The notes: generated by a model from the sequence alone, not told the origin. A stretch of 64,000 bases of DNA from Paraescarpia echinospica (GCA_020002185.1 CM034533.1:38834396-38898395), one strand, 5' to 3'; counted from the first letter of the stretch, positions 41,547-54,076 are shown. Program-made: numbers and translations.

Positions 41547-42948
41547 TCTTCGCGTCTTCCTAATCGCTATCTGAGTCAGCAGTGACGCGGTGGAAATACA
41601 CGGTGCGCATGCGTGTGTTTACAGATTATCTAAATGACGCATCTCTGAACCAATGAGAATAGCTGCCTGGGTCACGCAGTTGCCGTTGTTACCACGTGAT
41701 CCGAATTGTTTACACAGCTGGCCTAAACAGCGGGCGTCTACCAAGCTCTCTGGAGGTCACAGAATGTAGTTATTAGCATATTTATGCCCATATATGGGAA
41801 GATAATGTGTCAAGCTTCGTGGTGATATCTGATATGTTAGGAGCGTCCCAAAATTAGCGGCTGCGAGCGCGCGCAATTACTGGCATTTTTGGCTTTATTT
41901 TAAGGATGTCGAGCGGAACAGTTTGTACAGCTCTACAAAAATTGTTTTAAAATACTCAAAACAGAGTTAATTAGAGGGTAGCAATCGATAAAACGAATAC
42001 CAAAGAATAATTTTCAGGGGAAATCTCAAAAACACACTGCTTTCACTTGATGTATCATGTAAGACGATATCTTAATTCTAACTGAAGTTATGGCTTAACA
42101 AACACCTGTGTTGTAAAAAACCTTCAAACCCATAAAACGGCCGTCAAAGTTGATGCAAAATATTTGTTATGTTTCGTGAAATGTACCTTAGTTACTCTGT
42201 ACATATCTTGCTAAAAGTTGGATTACTCGAAGATAATGTAATTCTCAAGACATTCTGTTAATATGAATACAACATCTTTGTTAGAAAAAAATTGCTGATC
42301 AATTAATTTATTATGTATCCTATTACTATGAAAACTCTTTTTTTTTTTGAAATAATGAACAATACAATTAATTGCCTATGTAATTACCACCCTTGTTATG
42401 AAAAGCGAAAACCTGCAGCACTATTATACCTTAGTTAGCATAGACATATCTGGCTGAAATTTGGAACATTTGAAGACAATGGCACTCTCGTGACATTCGA
42501 TTACTATTAAAACAAATCTTTGTTAGAAATAATTAGCAATAACATTAATTCCATATGTAATTACCGCCATTGTTAACAAAAACCTGCACCACCGTTATAC
42601 CTTAGTTAGCATGGACATATCTGGCTGAAATTTTGACAACTTGAAGGCAGTGGCATTCTCATGATATTCTGTTAATAGGAAAACAAGATCTTTGTTAGAA
42701 AATAATTGCTTGTGTAATAACATTGTTAAGAAAACTGAAGACTGGCAACACTATTACACCAATGTATTCGTCATTTTAGAGACAATTGTAATTAGTATCT
42801 GTAACACAGGTGGGTCGGTAAGAATGTTATAATTATTATTATAAAAAAACAACTTATTTAAATGTACGAAAACATGTCTATATGCTGAAAGTTGTTTTCT
42901 CTTCACAGCAAGCACCAGAACAAACTATCGTATTTAAAAACTTTTATA

Positions 42949-43230
42949 CTAAACAACAACGTAATTACATAACAACAGATCAGTAAAAATATCTAGGTCA
43001 AGCATCCCTTCCAGAGCGGCCACGTCCTCGCTTGCGTGGTGTTGACACGGGTGCAGGTGATGAAGATGGCTGATGGACTCAACGCCCTCGTTCACTGCCT
43101 CGTCTCCTACATCTTCGTCCGCCTCGCTTCCATCCGTCAAATCTTCCAAAAAATACTCCTCGATCAAACTGTCAATCTGTGCGCGATCACTTCCATCTGA
43201 ATTTAATAGCTTCGCCACGTTAAACGCCAT
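42949..43230 (-). CDS. Acidic 93-residue transposon-associated frame, copy 2
   Basis: Identical translation to 41265-41546, within the second tandem copy. Preservation in both copies only reflects recent duplication. Confidence 0.35.
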   Translation of the reverse strand: MAFNVAKLLNSDGSDRAQIDSLIEEYFLEDLTDGSEADEDVGDEAVNEGVESISHLHHLHPCQHHASEDVAALEGMLDLDIFTDLLLCNYVVV

Positions 43231-46200
43231 TCTTCGCGTCTTCCTAATCGCTATCTGAGTCAGCAGTGACGCGGTGGAAATACACGGTGCGCATGCGTGT
43301 GTTTACAGATTATCTAAATGACGCATCTCTGAACCAATGAGAATAGCTGCCTGGATCACGCAGTTGCCGTTGTTACCACGTGATCCGAATTGTTTACACA
43401 GCTGGCCTAAACAGCGGGCGTCTACCAAGCTCTCTGGAGGTCACAGAATGTAGTTATTAGCATATTTATGCCCATATATGGGAAGATAATGTGTCAAGCT
43501 TCGTGGTGATATCTGATATGTTAGGAGCGTCCCAAAATTAGCGGCTGCGAGCGCGCGCAATTACTGGCATTTTTTGCTTTATTTTAAGGATGTCGAGCGG
43601 AACAGTTTGTACAGCTCTACAAAAATCGTTTTAAAATACTCAAAACAGAGTTAATTAGAGGGTAGCAATCGATAAAACGAATACCAAAGAATAATTTTCA
43701 GGGGAAATCTCAAAATCAATGGATTCGCGATTGTTTCACATAAACGGCATTTACGTAAAATCAGTTTTGCCGACATCCGACTCATTTCGTTAAGATGGGT
43801 CACATATAGTCTGGTTATTCTCATGCCACTATGCTGTTGTATTATAATTACCTAAATGCATCACACTGTCAAATCACCAAATACTGGCGGTAGTTTTGTT
43901 TATTCTCCGATAATGCCCGACCTCAGCTGCCAGTTGCAATGACACGTGACTGACCCAAGCAGGTGTCAATCAATCTTGTCTACCACAACAAGTTCAACAA
44001 ATGGCCCTTCGTAACACAATATCATGAGACAACTTGGCAGGAAAACCTTGGGGGGAAATCTCAGTAATAGAAGTGTCTGTCAAATTGTGTTGAAATAAGC
44101 CACATGCCAGTAAAAAAGTCACATTTCTAAGCAAAAAACAAGCATCTGGTGACATTGTATTGTTGGTAACAACCAGGAAGTATTACTTAATGTAACTTTT
44201 TATAAAAACTACAATACTTACAAAGCCATAACTTGGCATATGAACTTGACTTGTGTTTACCCAAAATTGCTGTCTTTCAACAGTGTAGCAAAATGTTTAT
44301 GAAGCTGTATCAAACTTAATATCCATTTGTTTACAAAAAAACCGTATGAATTCAATAACATGTTTGTACTTACAACCATACAAATTTTTCTTTTGGGGAG
44401 TTTTAAAAAATGAAATAAAATGCCATTTTAAGGTGATTTTTATTTTTTAATTGTCTTTAAAATATCTCTAAACAACATAAAAAATCAATTCCTTTCGGTC
44501 TGGAGTATTGTTCAGTATCTTAGGCAAACTCTGAGAAAAAATGGTTAGCTTATCTTCAAAACTTATATTAGAAATGATTCATTCAAAAGAAGCATATAAT
44601 AGCCAATCCAGCCACCTTAAGCATGACCTCGCCTTTAGAAACTCATGTTGCAGTGGGTTTAACAAGTTATGTTTAACAAGAAAATCCACCATGTGATCTT
44701 TAATTAGTCTTTCTAATAATTTGCAAATAACTGATGTTAAACTCACTGGTCTGTAGTTCTCTGACTTGTTTCTGGAACCTTTTTTAAATAACGGTATAAT
44801 GTTTGCTTCTTTCCATTCTAAAGGTACCAATCCCTCTTCTAATGACAAGTTGAAAACTGTTGCAAGTGGTATACTAAATTGTTCTACAATTTCCAATAGA
44901 AGTTTGGGCGGAATCCCATCCACTCCGGGTGATTTATTATCCTTCATAGCCCTTATTTTCTTAGCTACCATTTCCAGGGTTACAATTAACTGTCCTAAAT
45001 AGTCTGATTTCGCCCCCTTGAAGTTAGCCTCTGGTACTGGCAGTGAACTAGTATCTAGAACCTGGTAAACACTGAACTAAAATACTCATTTAGGTCTTCT
45101 GCCATTAAGAATCCCTCTGATATTATATTTCCAGCACTATCTTCTAGAGGACCGACCTTATCCTCAACTTTCTTTTTGTTCCAAACATATGCATAAAGAC
45201 TCTTACTGTCTTGTTTTATATAACAAGCTAATTTTTGTTCGTAACTTCTCTTCGAATTTCTAATTTCAGTTGTAGCTTGGTTTAGTGCTTCTTTATAAAT
45301 GTTGTAGTCTTCGTCATTACCAGTATGTCTATATGACATCCACATCATTTGTTTGTACGTAATTTTTCTAATGGCTTCTTTCAGTAAGTATTTCTTTCTG
45401 GACTGTTTCCCTTGTTTTTTCAAGGGGACAAATGTATCGACGATGCACTCAATTTCACTCTTTAAGATATTCCAGCATTCTGTTGCTGTCTTATTCTTCA
45501 CTGTGTTGTTCCAATCTATCTTTGCTAAATATTTCCTTATATCTTCCTTTGTGGAAATTTCTCGTGAACTGCTTTTTATTATTTCTTTCTGATTTTACTT
45601 TGATGGTAAAATGTACCTGGTTGTGATCACTACTTCCCAGTGGCTCACATAATTTGACATTGTCAACTAAATCATTCTGTGAGAACAAAACTGTGTCTAA
45701 CACATTCTCACCCCTGGTTGGCTCTAGCACATGTTGAGAAAGGAAACTGTCTTGTACTAAAATACAAACTTGTGGTCCTCACCCCCCGTACTCTGTAGAG
45801 ATTTATATTATATATATATGACCATGGTTAAAATCTCCCATAATAATACAGTCCTGTTTGCTAACTTCCCTTATAGCGTTTTGTACTTTCTCATTCTCTT
45901 ATATGCTTATGTTTGGACTTAGATAAACTAACCCCACCATTAACGTTGAGTTTCCTGTAACTATGTTACACCAAACAGCTTCTTTGCAATCTGATTCTCT
46001 TTCTAATTTTATTTTATAAGCCTGGATAGATTGTTTAATATATAAAATAACTCCACCTCCTCTTCTTCCTGTTCTATCTTTCCTAAATGTTACATAGCCT
46101 GTTAGTCCCAATTCGGCATCTGATTTATCGGTGGTTGCCTATGATTCGGTTATACCTATTATGTGAGGGTCAATATCTTCTACCATAATGTTTAGTTCAC

Positions 46201-46636
46201 TTCTTTTGTTTACTATGCTCCTTGCATTTAAACAAACACATTTATATCCTGACTCTGAACAGTTTTCCAGGCTGTTCTTTGCTGATTTATTTCTGCTATG
46301 TTTATCTATGCCTCCAGATTCAAGCTTCTCTGTGAATCCCCGCTGCGCATCTAGTTTAAATAGATGCAGTCTGTCCAACTGTCAACAGATTGCAGCAGGT
46401 TCTCTGAGAAAACTTATTTGGTAATATTTTGCACCAGTGTTCAGAGTTAAACAAAAAAATTCTGATGACTAGAATGCGATTTCATGTTGAACAGAATATA
46501 TCAACTTTGAAGTACAGATGCAAATCTGAAAACAGGACAAACAAATTCTCTGCAGCAAATAAATAATTTCAGTTTCTGATACATTTCTTCGTAGTAGATG
46601 GTGGTCAGACTGACCAGAGTGGTGCGTGTGTTGTAG

Positions 46637-46767
46637 GAACTTGAGGCTCAGGTGTCACAACTGTCCAGTGACGAGAGTGTGAGTAAGAATGTCAAATCAT
46701 GTCTCCTGAAACTGCCCAAACTAGAGAAGGACAACGCACAGTTACTGCAGGAGAACAAATCTCTCAA
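46637..46767 (+). CDS. MAD1L1: MAD1 exon with KNxKSxLxxLPxLE signature
   Basis: Acceptor TGTTGTAG, donor AA/GTAGGT. It encodes ELEAQVSQLSSDESVSKNVK, continuing SCLLKLPKLEKDNAQLLQEN. The VKNMKSEL-x-RLPRLE-like block is highly characteristic of MAD1, and it was the main basis for naming the gene. Two terminal bases combine with the next exon (Lys). Confidence 0.85.
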
Positions 46768-47380
46768 GTAGGTCACTCTCTTTCAACGTTGGGTTTTTGT
46801 TGGATATCTTGTGAAAAAGAGAAAGTTATGGGTCCATTATTTCTGATTACCTGCATTGGTTCTATTCAGTTTTCAAGTTTTTTGTTTCAGTTACTGGAAA
46901 CATTTTGCTTTCAAATCTGTTATATGTTTTGTTGAGTAGCTTGTGAGAAAGAGAAAGTTATTGGTTTATTATTTCTGATTATATGCATTGGTTCTAGTGT
47001 ATTGTTTCAGTTACCAAACAGTTTGCTTGCAAATTTGTTACGAATATACATTTTTGATGGTCGCGCAATAACACAAGTATTCGAATGCAGCTTTGTTCGA
47101 TTAACTTGTGCTACTCCAGAGTTCTCCGCCACTGTCTCATATGATTATAGCTGCGTGCAACTCGCAAAGGTGCAATGTAATTTAAGTATTTACTTACAGT
47201 TTAGTGTTTGCCCAGGCGCAGGGGCCACCCCAATGCACCCACTTGGCCTCCCAGGGTGTACCATCGACATCCCAGGATGCACCATCGACACCCCAGGATG
47301 CACCATTACATGATGGCTCATTGCCGGAGTGTTTCAGACAATGAGCCACACCCCAGGATGCTGCCAATGCTGGTAGACAG

Positions 47381-47965
47381 ATGGTTGCACCTGCTGTGAA
47401 CAAAAAATCTGTCATAAATCAGACTGCAGCACCAACAGTCCTAGTGCATGCACCAACGGCTTTAGTGCATGGTGCACGCATTGCAGCACCACATGCTCAC
47501 ACCAGTACATCATCTCCTGGCCCTTCCAGTACAATGCAGGACTGGGAAAAAACCGCCCATGGCTTCCCAGGCGCTTTCCATCAACTACCACCTATCACAG
47601 GAACTAAAAGAACAGATCTAGGCTGGGGAGTTTGTAGAGCTTGCATCATTGCTCTACTGAAACCAAGATGGCAGCCGGAGCGGAGCGATGATGACGAAAC
47701 ACCGTTCTCCATTTCCATGAAACTCCACTGGGAGGTTCTGTCTTTCCCAGAATGGGCAGAGTTAACTGCCTTCATGTCGGTCTATTGGTTGCAACCAGGC
47801 CGTCTCGTTGAAGCCATCCGCATGCTGAAATACATCGACATGATCAGATATATGGCTAATCGGGGCAGTGATTGGCAAACATATGGTCGGCAATTTCAGT
47901 CATTGCGTGCGCGGTGGGCCTGGGATGTCATCAACATGGAACTGTGGGTGAAGACATCATTTTGA
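47381..47965 (+). CDS. Retroelement gag-like open frame
   Basis: An intact 194-codon frame in a MAD1 intron. A Pro/Ala/Thr/His-rich N-terminal third precedes a compact domain with LKPRWQPE, FPEWAELTAFMSVY, and the ending DWQTYGRQFQSLRARWAWDV followed by INMELWVK. That ending resembles the capsid/gag-like protein of DIRS- or Gypsy-like retroelements. A short tandem repeat (CCAGGATGCACCATCGACA-type) precedes it at 47245-47310. No RT is adjacent. Could be a domesticated or solo gag; moderate to low confidence. Confidence 0.4.
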   Translation: MVAPAVNKKSVINQTAAPTVLVHAPTALVHGARIAAPHAHTSTSSPGPSSTMQDWEKTAHGFPGAFHQLPPITGTKRTDLGWGVCRACIIALLKPRWQPERSDDDETPFSISMKLHWEVLSFPEWAELTAFMSVYWLQPGRLVEAIRMLKYIDMIRYMANRGSDWQTYGRQFQSLRARWAWDVINMELWVKTSF

Positions 47966-48790
47966 ATGATCAAGACGATTGACAACCAGGTTGGATGGAA
48001 ACAAGGATAACTGTCAGAGGCATAATATATCACATACTCCGGTTACTGGCACGATACCATTAAACAACCAGTTAATGATCATGATAGACGAACATCTGCC
48101 ACTCCACAATTACGATTTCTTCTATAGTTAGACTTGTGGTTTTAAAATCGTAGTATAGAATGTGGACGTTTAGTACTACAACTGCGGTTCTGAACGATGA
48201 ACGAAGCTCTGTGGGTGGATTATGAGAGGAAACTAACCAGAAGCTGCTAGAGTTGAAGCTGTGTCTGTTTGTGATAGATAAGAAGTACTTGATACTCGGG
48301 GGATGTATGCTGTACCACTTTCTTTTCTTTGTGGTGTATGTTGTGCATGGATACTCATATACCTAATACCTAGTGTATTTCCATTTTGACAAAGGAATAG
48401 TTAGGCTAGTCATGCCCTGTAGCAGGTCCACTTACATTAACAACTGTGTTTTTATCACTCGGTAATGTATTGTCCTTGTGTCAACATAACCTCAGCCCAC
48501 TTAGTGGAGAAGTAACAAATCAAGGGAGCATCTGGAATAATTGTTTGCTTTGTAGTTAGATAATGGTATGTATTTTCCAGAATTTGCAGATATAATTCAG
48601 TTCTCAAGTCACTTCACCCATAATTGAATTGGTCCTGTGGTTGCCACAGCTGACTATGTTTACCCAGCACACATCTCATCCACGAACTCAACAGACACCT
48701 GTAATGGCGGCAGTGCGTGATCTCGTTTGTAATTAATGTCCAGTGTATGTAAGTAAGAATGTCAACGGTAAGTAACTACTTGTGTTTCAG

Positions 48791-48905
48791 AGAGATGCAG
48801 GAGAACACAGTGCTGCTGCGAGAGAAAGTGATGAGTGTGGAGAAGAAGCTGGAGAGATCAGAGGAGATGAAAGCTGGCTCAGTAAACTGGCGCTTCTTGT
48901 ATGAG
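48791..48905 (+). CDS. MAD1L1: MAD1 exon with EMQENTVLLREK signature
   Basis: Acceptor TTGTGTTTCAG. The first base completes a Lys codon from the previous exon. It encodes EMQENTVLLREKVMSVEKKL then ERSEEMKAGS, equivalent to the EMRETNGLLQEEL region of MAD1. The probable donor is GAG/GCAAGT, a GC-AG intron. No later MAD1 exon is recognised in the window, so the MAD2-binding motif and C-terminal RWD-like domain are missing. Confidence 0.8.
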
Positions 48906-49238
48906 GCAAGTATTCATCCAATTGAAGTATGTATGAGCAGCATGTTTTTATAGGCTGGCCAAGGGCTTAATTTTGCAATCCCGTAACTTCCGAAATATAC
49001 AGACCACAAAAACAAGTTTCCAGAGAGGTAAATACAATACATCTTTGTTGGGTGTTACGTTTACAAGTGGTAGAAGTTTTGTTTAACAGGATTCACAGTG
49101 CTTCTATAGGGATAAGTAAATTCATTCTAATGTTCAACAAAAACGTAGATTATTGACATTGACTTATAATCTAGATTATACAGAAATGCATGATAAATGC
49201 AAATACCGAACTGTAAAATATACAGTTACTATCGATAA

Positions 49239-50238
49239 NNNNNNNNNNNNNNNNNNNNNNNNNNNNNNNNNNNNNNNNNNNNNNNNNNNNNNNNNNNNNN
49301 NNNNNNNNNNNNNNNNNNNNNNNNNNNNNNNNNNNNNNNNNNNNNNNNNNNNNNNNNNNNNNNNNNNNNNNNNNNNNNNNNNNNNNNNNNNNNNNNNNNN
49401 NNNNNNNNNNNNNNNNNNNNNNNNNNNNNNNNNNNNNNNNNNNNNNNNNNNNNNNNNNNNNNNNNNNNNNNNNNNNNNNNNNNNNNNNNNNNNNNNNNNN
49501 NNNNNNNNNNNNNNNNNNNNNNNNNNNNNNNNNNNNNNNNNNNNNNNNNNNNNNNNNNNNNNNNNNNNNNNNNNNNNNNNNNNNNNNNNNNNNNNNNNNN
49601 NNNNNNNNNNNNNNNNNNNNNNNNNNNNNNNNNNNNNNNNNNNNNNNNNNNNNNNNNNNNNNNNNNNNNNNNNNNNNNNNNNNNNNNNNNNNNNNNNNNN
49701 NNNNNNNNNNNNNNNNNNNNNNNNNNNNNNNNNNNNNNNNNNNNNNNNNNNNNNNNNNNNNNNNNNNNNNNNNNNNNNNNNNNNNNNNNNNNNNNNNNNN
49801 NNNNNNNNNNNNNNNNNNNNNNNNNNNNNNNNNNNNNNNNNNNNNNNNNNNNNNNNNNNNNNNNNNNNNNNNNNNNNNNNNNNNNNNNNNNNNNNNNNNN
49901 NNNNNNNNNNNNNNNNNNNNNNNNNNNNNNNNNNNNNNNNNNNNNNNNNNNNNNNNNNNNNNNNNNNNNNNNNNNNNNNNNNNNNNNNNNNNNNNNNNNN
50001 NNNNNNNNNNNNNNNNNNNNNNNNNNNNNNNNNNNNNNNNNNNNNNNNNNNNNNNNNNNNNNNNNNNNNNNNNNNNNNNNNNNNNNNNNNNNNNNNNNNN
50101 NNNNNNNNNNNNNNNNNNNNNNNNNNNNNNNNNNNNNNNNNNNNNNNNNNNNNNNNNNNNNNNNNNNNNNNNNNNNNNNNNNNNNNNNNNNNNNNNNNNN
50201 NNNNNNNNNNNNNNNNNNNNNNNNNNNNNNNNNNNNNN
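49239..50238. other. Assembly gap (1000 N)
   Basis: Exactly 1000 N, so a placeholder of unknown true size. The right border begins with a (GT)n run. Any frame crossing it is meaningless. Confidence 1.
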
Positions 50239-50495
50239 GTGTGTGTGTGTGTGTGTATGTGTGTAATATATACATACATACACATATAGATACAATAATA
50301 AAATAATATTATATATATATATAATATTATATATATATATATATATTATTTGTATTTGCATATATTTAATAATCTTAACGTATCTCAAATTTGCTGCATA
50401 ACGCCGTGACAACGATTACTGTACCTAATTATATATATATATATATATATATTATATTATTATATATATATATATATATTATACACACACGCACA

Positions 50496-50505
50496 TACAC
50501 ACACA

Positions 50506-50549
<44 letters not shown>
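50496..50549 (+). repeat. (AC)n / (TA)n microsatellite cluster
   Basis: TA runs (50315-50345, 50430-50480) lead into a long AC run ending at the MITE border. Confidence 0.85.
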
Positions 50550-50555
<6 letters not shown>

Positions 50556-50559
50556 CATA

Positions 50560-51386
50560 CAGAGGAACCTCGGTATTAGTCACCGGCGGGACTGGAAAAA
50601 GTGACCGTTATAGCGAGGTGACCCTAATACTGAATATGGGAAGCATCATGGGAATTGATAAAAATGCTGTGGATACAGTTAGAGTGCTTTACCTTACAGC
50701 TCTTTCCTGGCAGGTCTCTTATCTTTCGTTTCCATTTCGCATACATTTGTCAAAATCTAACAATTCATTATCATACTGCACACTCTTAATTAATTAGTTA
50801 ATTTGGCTTCCAACTACAATAAAACAATGTCATTGCCATTTTAAGAGGTAGTCGAAAAAATGTAAACGGTTTACGTTTCGCCACCTGAACCTACTTCTCC
50901 AATTAATTTGTTAAATAAACAAGCAGTCAGGCGCCTAATTATTGACACCATATTGTTAGGATTAAGACATGCGGCTGTCATATTTATCTGGGAAATCTAC
51001 TCGTCCGATTAAACTTTTAATTAAAAGTGTTACCTAAGATCACTGAGGATCATAAATACTGCGTTTTTTTGCAGTTTTCTAATGTTTACTGGCCTCTGCA
51101 TAAACACGCCAGGTTCGTGGCTTCTAATTACTATTGACATTTTTGGCAGTGCTTTTTAATGTAACAAAAGGGCAGCTGGCCGGTGTCCCGAATCTGTTGG
51201 TTTCTAATTTCGGGGTTCATCTGCCAATTTGCACCCAGTTGCTGACCCTATTAGAGAATAGCGAGGTGACCCTATTATCTGGACGAATGTCCTATTCTGT
51301 ACCATGGTAATTATTTGGGACTGACCCAACGTGACCCTAACTGCGAGGTGACCCAACTGAGGTGACCCAATACCAAGGTTCCACTG
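50560..51386. mobile_element. 827-bp Tc1/mariner-type MITE
   Basis: Ends CAGAGGAACCTCGGTATTAG and inverted CAGTGGAACCTTGGTATTGG, flanked by TA at 50558-50559 and 51387-51388. It is internally rich in GAGGTGACCC motifs. No transposase. A small relative lies at 56356-56436. Confidence 0.8.
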
Positions 51387-52008
51387 TATATCTATCTATC
51401 TATCTATATATATATATATATATATGTATGCAGTTTTATAATAAATATTGTTGTTATCGTTGTTGACGTTACTGCACCAGTAGAAGAAGCAGCAACAGTT
51501 GCTTTGGCTGCCAGTTGTTGCAGCAACAACAATAGTAGAAACAACAGCTGTTGTTGTTATTGTTGTTATTGCGACAGAAGCAGAACAGTCGTGATAGCAC
51601 AGTAACAGCAACAGCAGAAACAGCCGCTGAAGAAAAAACATAAAATGCCAACCTGTATAATATGAGAACGTTTCGTAGACATAATCCGGGAGGTCACGTT
51701 TAACCTAAAACACAACACCTATCATTATTATTCGCATATATAATCGACGATGAAGCGTATTATTTACATCATAATTATACACGGACGACCATCGGGGGAA
51801 GCAGCTAAAGATAAATACGAAGACAGATACAGCGTTTACCAGTGAACGTCGTAGCTGCCAAAAAGTGGGATACGGGAAAGTCAAGAAGAACACAGAGATG
51901 AGTTGCAACATAGCGCTGGACGAAGAACTGAGTAGTAACGTCGTTTACATTGTGTTAGGACATATTAAAAGTATGGGCGCGGCGGCCGGGTAAGGACGCA
52001 GTACGTAG

Positions 52009-52085
52009 GGCGTAGTGGTCGAGCGGTTAGAGTGCTGGACTGTCGCTCGGAGGAACCGGGGTTCGAAGTCCGTGTCTTTCGGAAG
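52009..52085 (+). other. tRNA-like head of a SINE or tRNA pseudogene
   Basis: Pol III A-box-like TGGTCGAGCGG (52016-52026) and B-box-like GGTTCGAAGTCC (52060-52071) at tRNA spacing. No complete cloverleaf is visible, so a tRNA-derived SINE is the better reading. Confidence 0.5.
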
Positions 52086-52451
52086 AGACGCTATAAGTCA
52101 TTGGTCCCTTCCATGTGTCTTGACATTGATTTCAAAAGGTAATGTAATTGGTCCACCAATATACACTGCAACAGCCATACCTTCATGACATTCCTAAACT
52201 GTGTATGTATGTTAGCAATGTCTTCATGTGTAGGGTGTTGTTCTATTGTCGCAAGTCTTTCTTCTATAGCAGACGTTGGGCGATTCAATAACCGAAACAC
52301 AATTTCTGGCTTCTCTGTGAACACATCTGCATTCTTAACTTGTGCAACAGCATATTTCTGTGAACCACAGATATGTTTGACTGCAGCAAAGAATCATTTT
52401 GAATCATTTTGCATCGCGCGTGGTCAATTTTTACTAAACCGATATAGGTAT

Positions 52452-53045
52452 AGGGGAACGGAGTGCAAAACGGGCCCCCATCCGTTTGGCGTTATTGTAC
52501 TATATACAGCTAAATGTGTGGTGGCACTACTAAATAACTCAGAAATGGGCCCTAGTGAACATTGGTTGGAAGTGCGAAACGCATATTCAAAGAGGTGAGC
52601 TCAAAAAGATTGTTCTTCACACCTTTCTTAAAATGTTTGCACTATTTTTTAAATATCATATTTCCGTTTGTGAGAGTTAAAAACAACCGACAATGTGGCA
52701 TGACCAAACAAAATATGCTCTGACATGGGGAAGAAAGGATAAAATGTGAATAATAATGGCCAGGGTCCGAATATGCACAATGTGTTTGCGAAATGTGTGA
52801 TGATAAGACAAGTGAATATGCAGGGGGCCAATTTTGGACGAACCTTTTTAGCGAGTCAAAAATTGGGTGGTGTTCTGAAACATCCCATAGAAACAGTAAT
52901 TTTAATACAAATGTGCTAAATTATCGCACAGTCGTAGTCAAATAAGTGGAGAAGATGATCCCATAGGGAAGAATTTATTAGAATAAAAAATGTCAACTTG
53001 ATGGCAAATCTCGCTTAAGGGGCCAATTTTGCACGCCGTTCCCCC
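52452..53045. mobile_element. 594-bp MITE with GGGGAACGG termini
   Basis: Left AGGGGAACGGAGTGCAAAAC, right inverted GGGGGAACGGCGTGCAAAAT; about 28 bases of inverted repeat. No coding content. Confidence 0.7.
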
Positions 53046-53510
53046 ACTCATCGTGGGGCAAATATTGAACATTTTCAGTATTGAGTAAACATGTTTTATT
53101 CCCTTATAACCTTCAACAATTAAGGTTCCGTTACCCTGCTTTCAAGGTAGGCGCCTATCTTAAACGATTAAACCACAACTTGTGAATTGTGACTTACCCT
53201 TTGTCTGGCTTCGCTGAGCTGTACTACGTTCATGGTGGACACGCCGACGATAATGATGCTGAGGACCACGCTCTGCGGGAATAGCAGCACGTAGGATTAT
53301 ACTACGCGTAGATATGTTTCTTTTGTTATGCGTGCGTAATAATTTATGCTCTACCAAAATAGCATCAAACTATGCTGAATCCCCTCCAAGAAACCCATAT
53401 GTTTTACCGTAAGTACATGTCATAGAACACTAGACGTTTAAGTACGCCACAAGAGGCCGCTAGTGGTTAAATTCTGATTAAGTGAAACATCTCGAGCAGA
53501 GTGCATGTAC

Positions 53511-53514
<4 letters not shown>

Positions 53515-53574
<60 letters not shown>
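53515..53574 (+). repeat. (TC)n microsatellite
   Basis: An uninterrupted CT run of about 60 bases. The surrounding 53050-54590 contains short GTGC, TA and ATG/GAT low-complexity runs but no gene. Confidence 0.9.
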
Positions 53575-53575
<1 letters not shown>

Positions 53576-54045
53576 AGGTTTTTATCGGCAAGTTGGCAGT
53601 GCACATTTTACCTTTTTAAAAGGCCTTTGTTTGTTTTATTGGCATTGTGGAATCATTCCAAACTATAAGTATAATGTAATTTTATAAAGACAATTGATCA
53701 CTTGCCAACAACCATTGCGTGCAAACATTTGAAATCCCGTCCTGTGTAACACACATGTGTTACGAGTCATGTTTATATAAACGACCTATTTTTGTAATAA
53801 CGACCCATTCGAGATGTTGCAATACCGACCCATTTTGAAATAACATCAGGGCCATTTTGTAATATTTTCAGCAGTGCCCCCGTGTGTGTGTGTGCGCGCG
53901 CGCACATGCGGGTGCATGCGTTCGTGCGTGCGTTCGTGCGTGCATTCGTGCATAATATTGATGATGATAAATATGATGAAGTTAATTATTGTGGTGAAGA
54001 TTCGTTTAACTAACGTTCCAAGCAATCGATTTACCCTACGAAAGC

Positions 54046-54076
<31 letters not shown>

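Larger units (their letters stand above)
40354..43716 (+). repeat. 1684-bp tandem duplication
   Basis: Copy 1 is 40354-42037, copy 2 is 42038-43716, offset exactly 1684 bases for most of the length, differing by very few substitutions and short homopolymer changes. Both copies include the same 93-codon minus-strand frame. Confidence 0.95.
40269..43807. mobile_element. Inner inverted-repeat unit with ATATGTGACCC termini
   Basis: Left end ATATGTGACCCATCTTAAC, continuing AAAATGAGTCGCATGTCGG. The right end is the inverted sequence (ending 43807). About 38 bases of inverted repeat enclose the 1684-bp tandem duplication. It could be a second transposon nested in the TTAA element or a subterminal inverted repeat of the same element. 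Confidence 0.65.
40001..44616. mobile_element. TTAA-flanked DNA transposon (4.6 kb) inserted in CR1
   Basis: The insert begins GGTAGCTGGAGCGGGTAT and ends with the inverted GGTGGCTGGATTGGCTAT. It is bounded by TTAA at 39997-40000 and 44617-44620. Removing it restores an uninterrupted CR1 frame (KARSC-LKN ... LEDITKWVDEG). TTAA duplication is the mark of piggyBac and Kolobok superfamilies. No full transposase is visible; the only repeated coding hint is a 93-residue frame. Another TIR pair is nested inside (40269-43807). Confidence 0.85.
38749..46378 (-). mobile_element. CR1-type LINE, split by a nested DNA transposon
   Basis: Transcribed leftwards within a MAD1 intron. 5' part (46378-44621): APE endonuclease signatures (LNARSIVNKRSEL, PHIIGITES, GYVTFRKDRTGRRGGGVILY, SDHNQVHF), a linker, then the RT start (DNKSPGVDGIPPKLL, NYRPVSLTSVICKLLERLI, FLKARSC). 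The 3' part continues at 39996 (LEDITKWVDEGS, SGVPQGSVLGPI, FVDDTKLF) down to the C-terminal QRRVTKMMQKLRDVSYEIRL at 38950-38750. The pieces are separated by an insertion at 40001-44616. The RT palm motif reads FVDD instead of FADD; stops and frameshifts show decay. Confidence 0.9.

Noticed and set aside
49153..50412. Frames of 340-410 codons
   Set aside because: They consist almost entirely of N gap.
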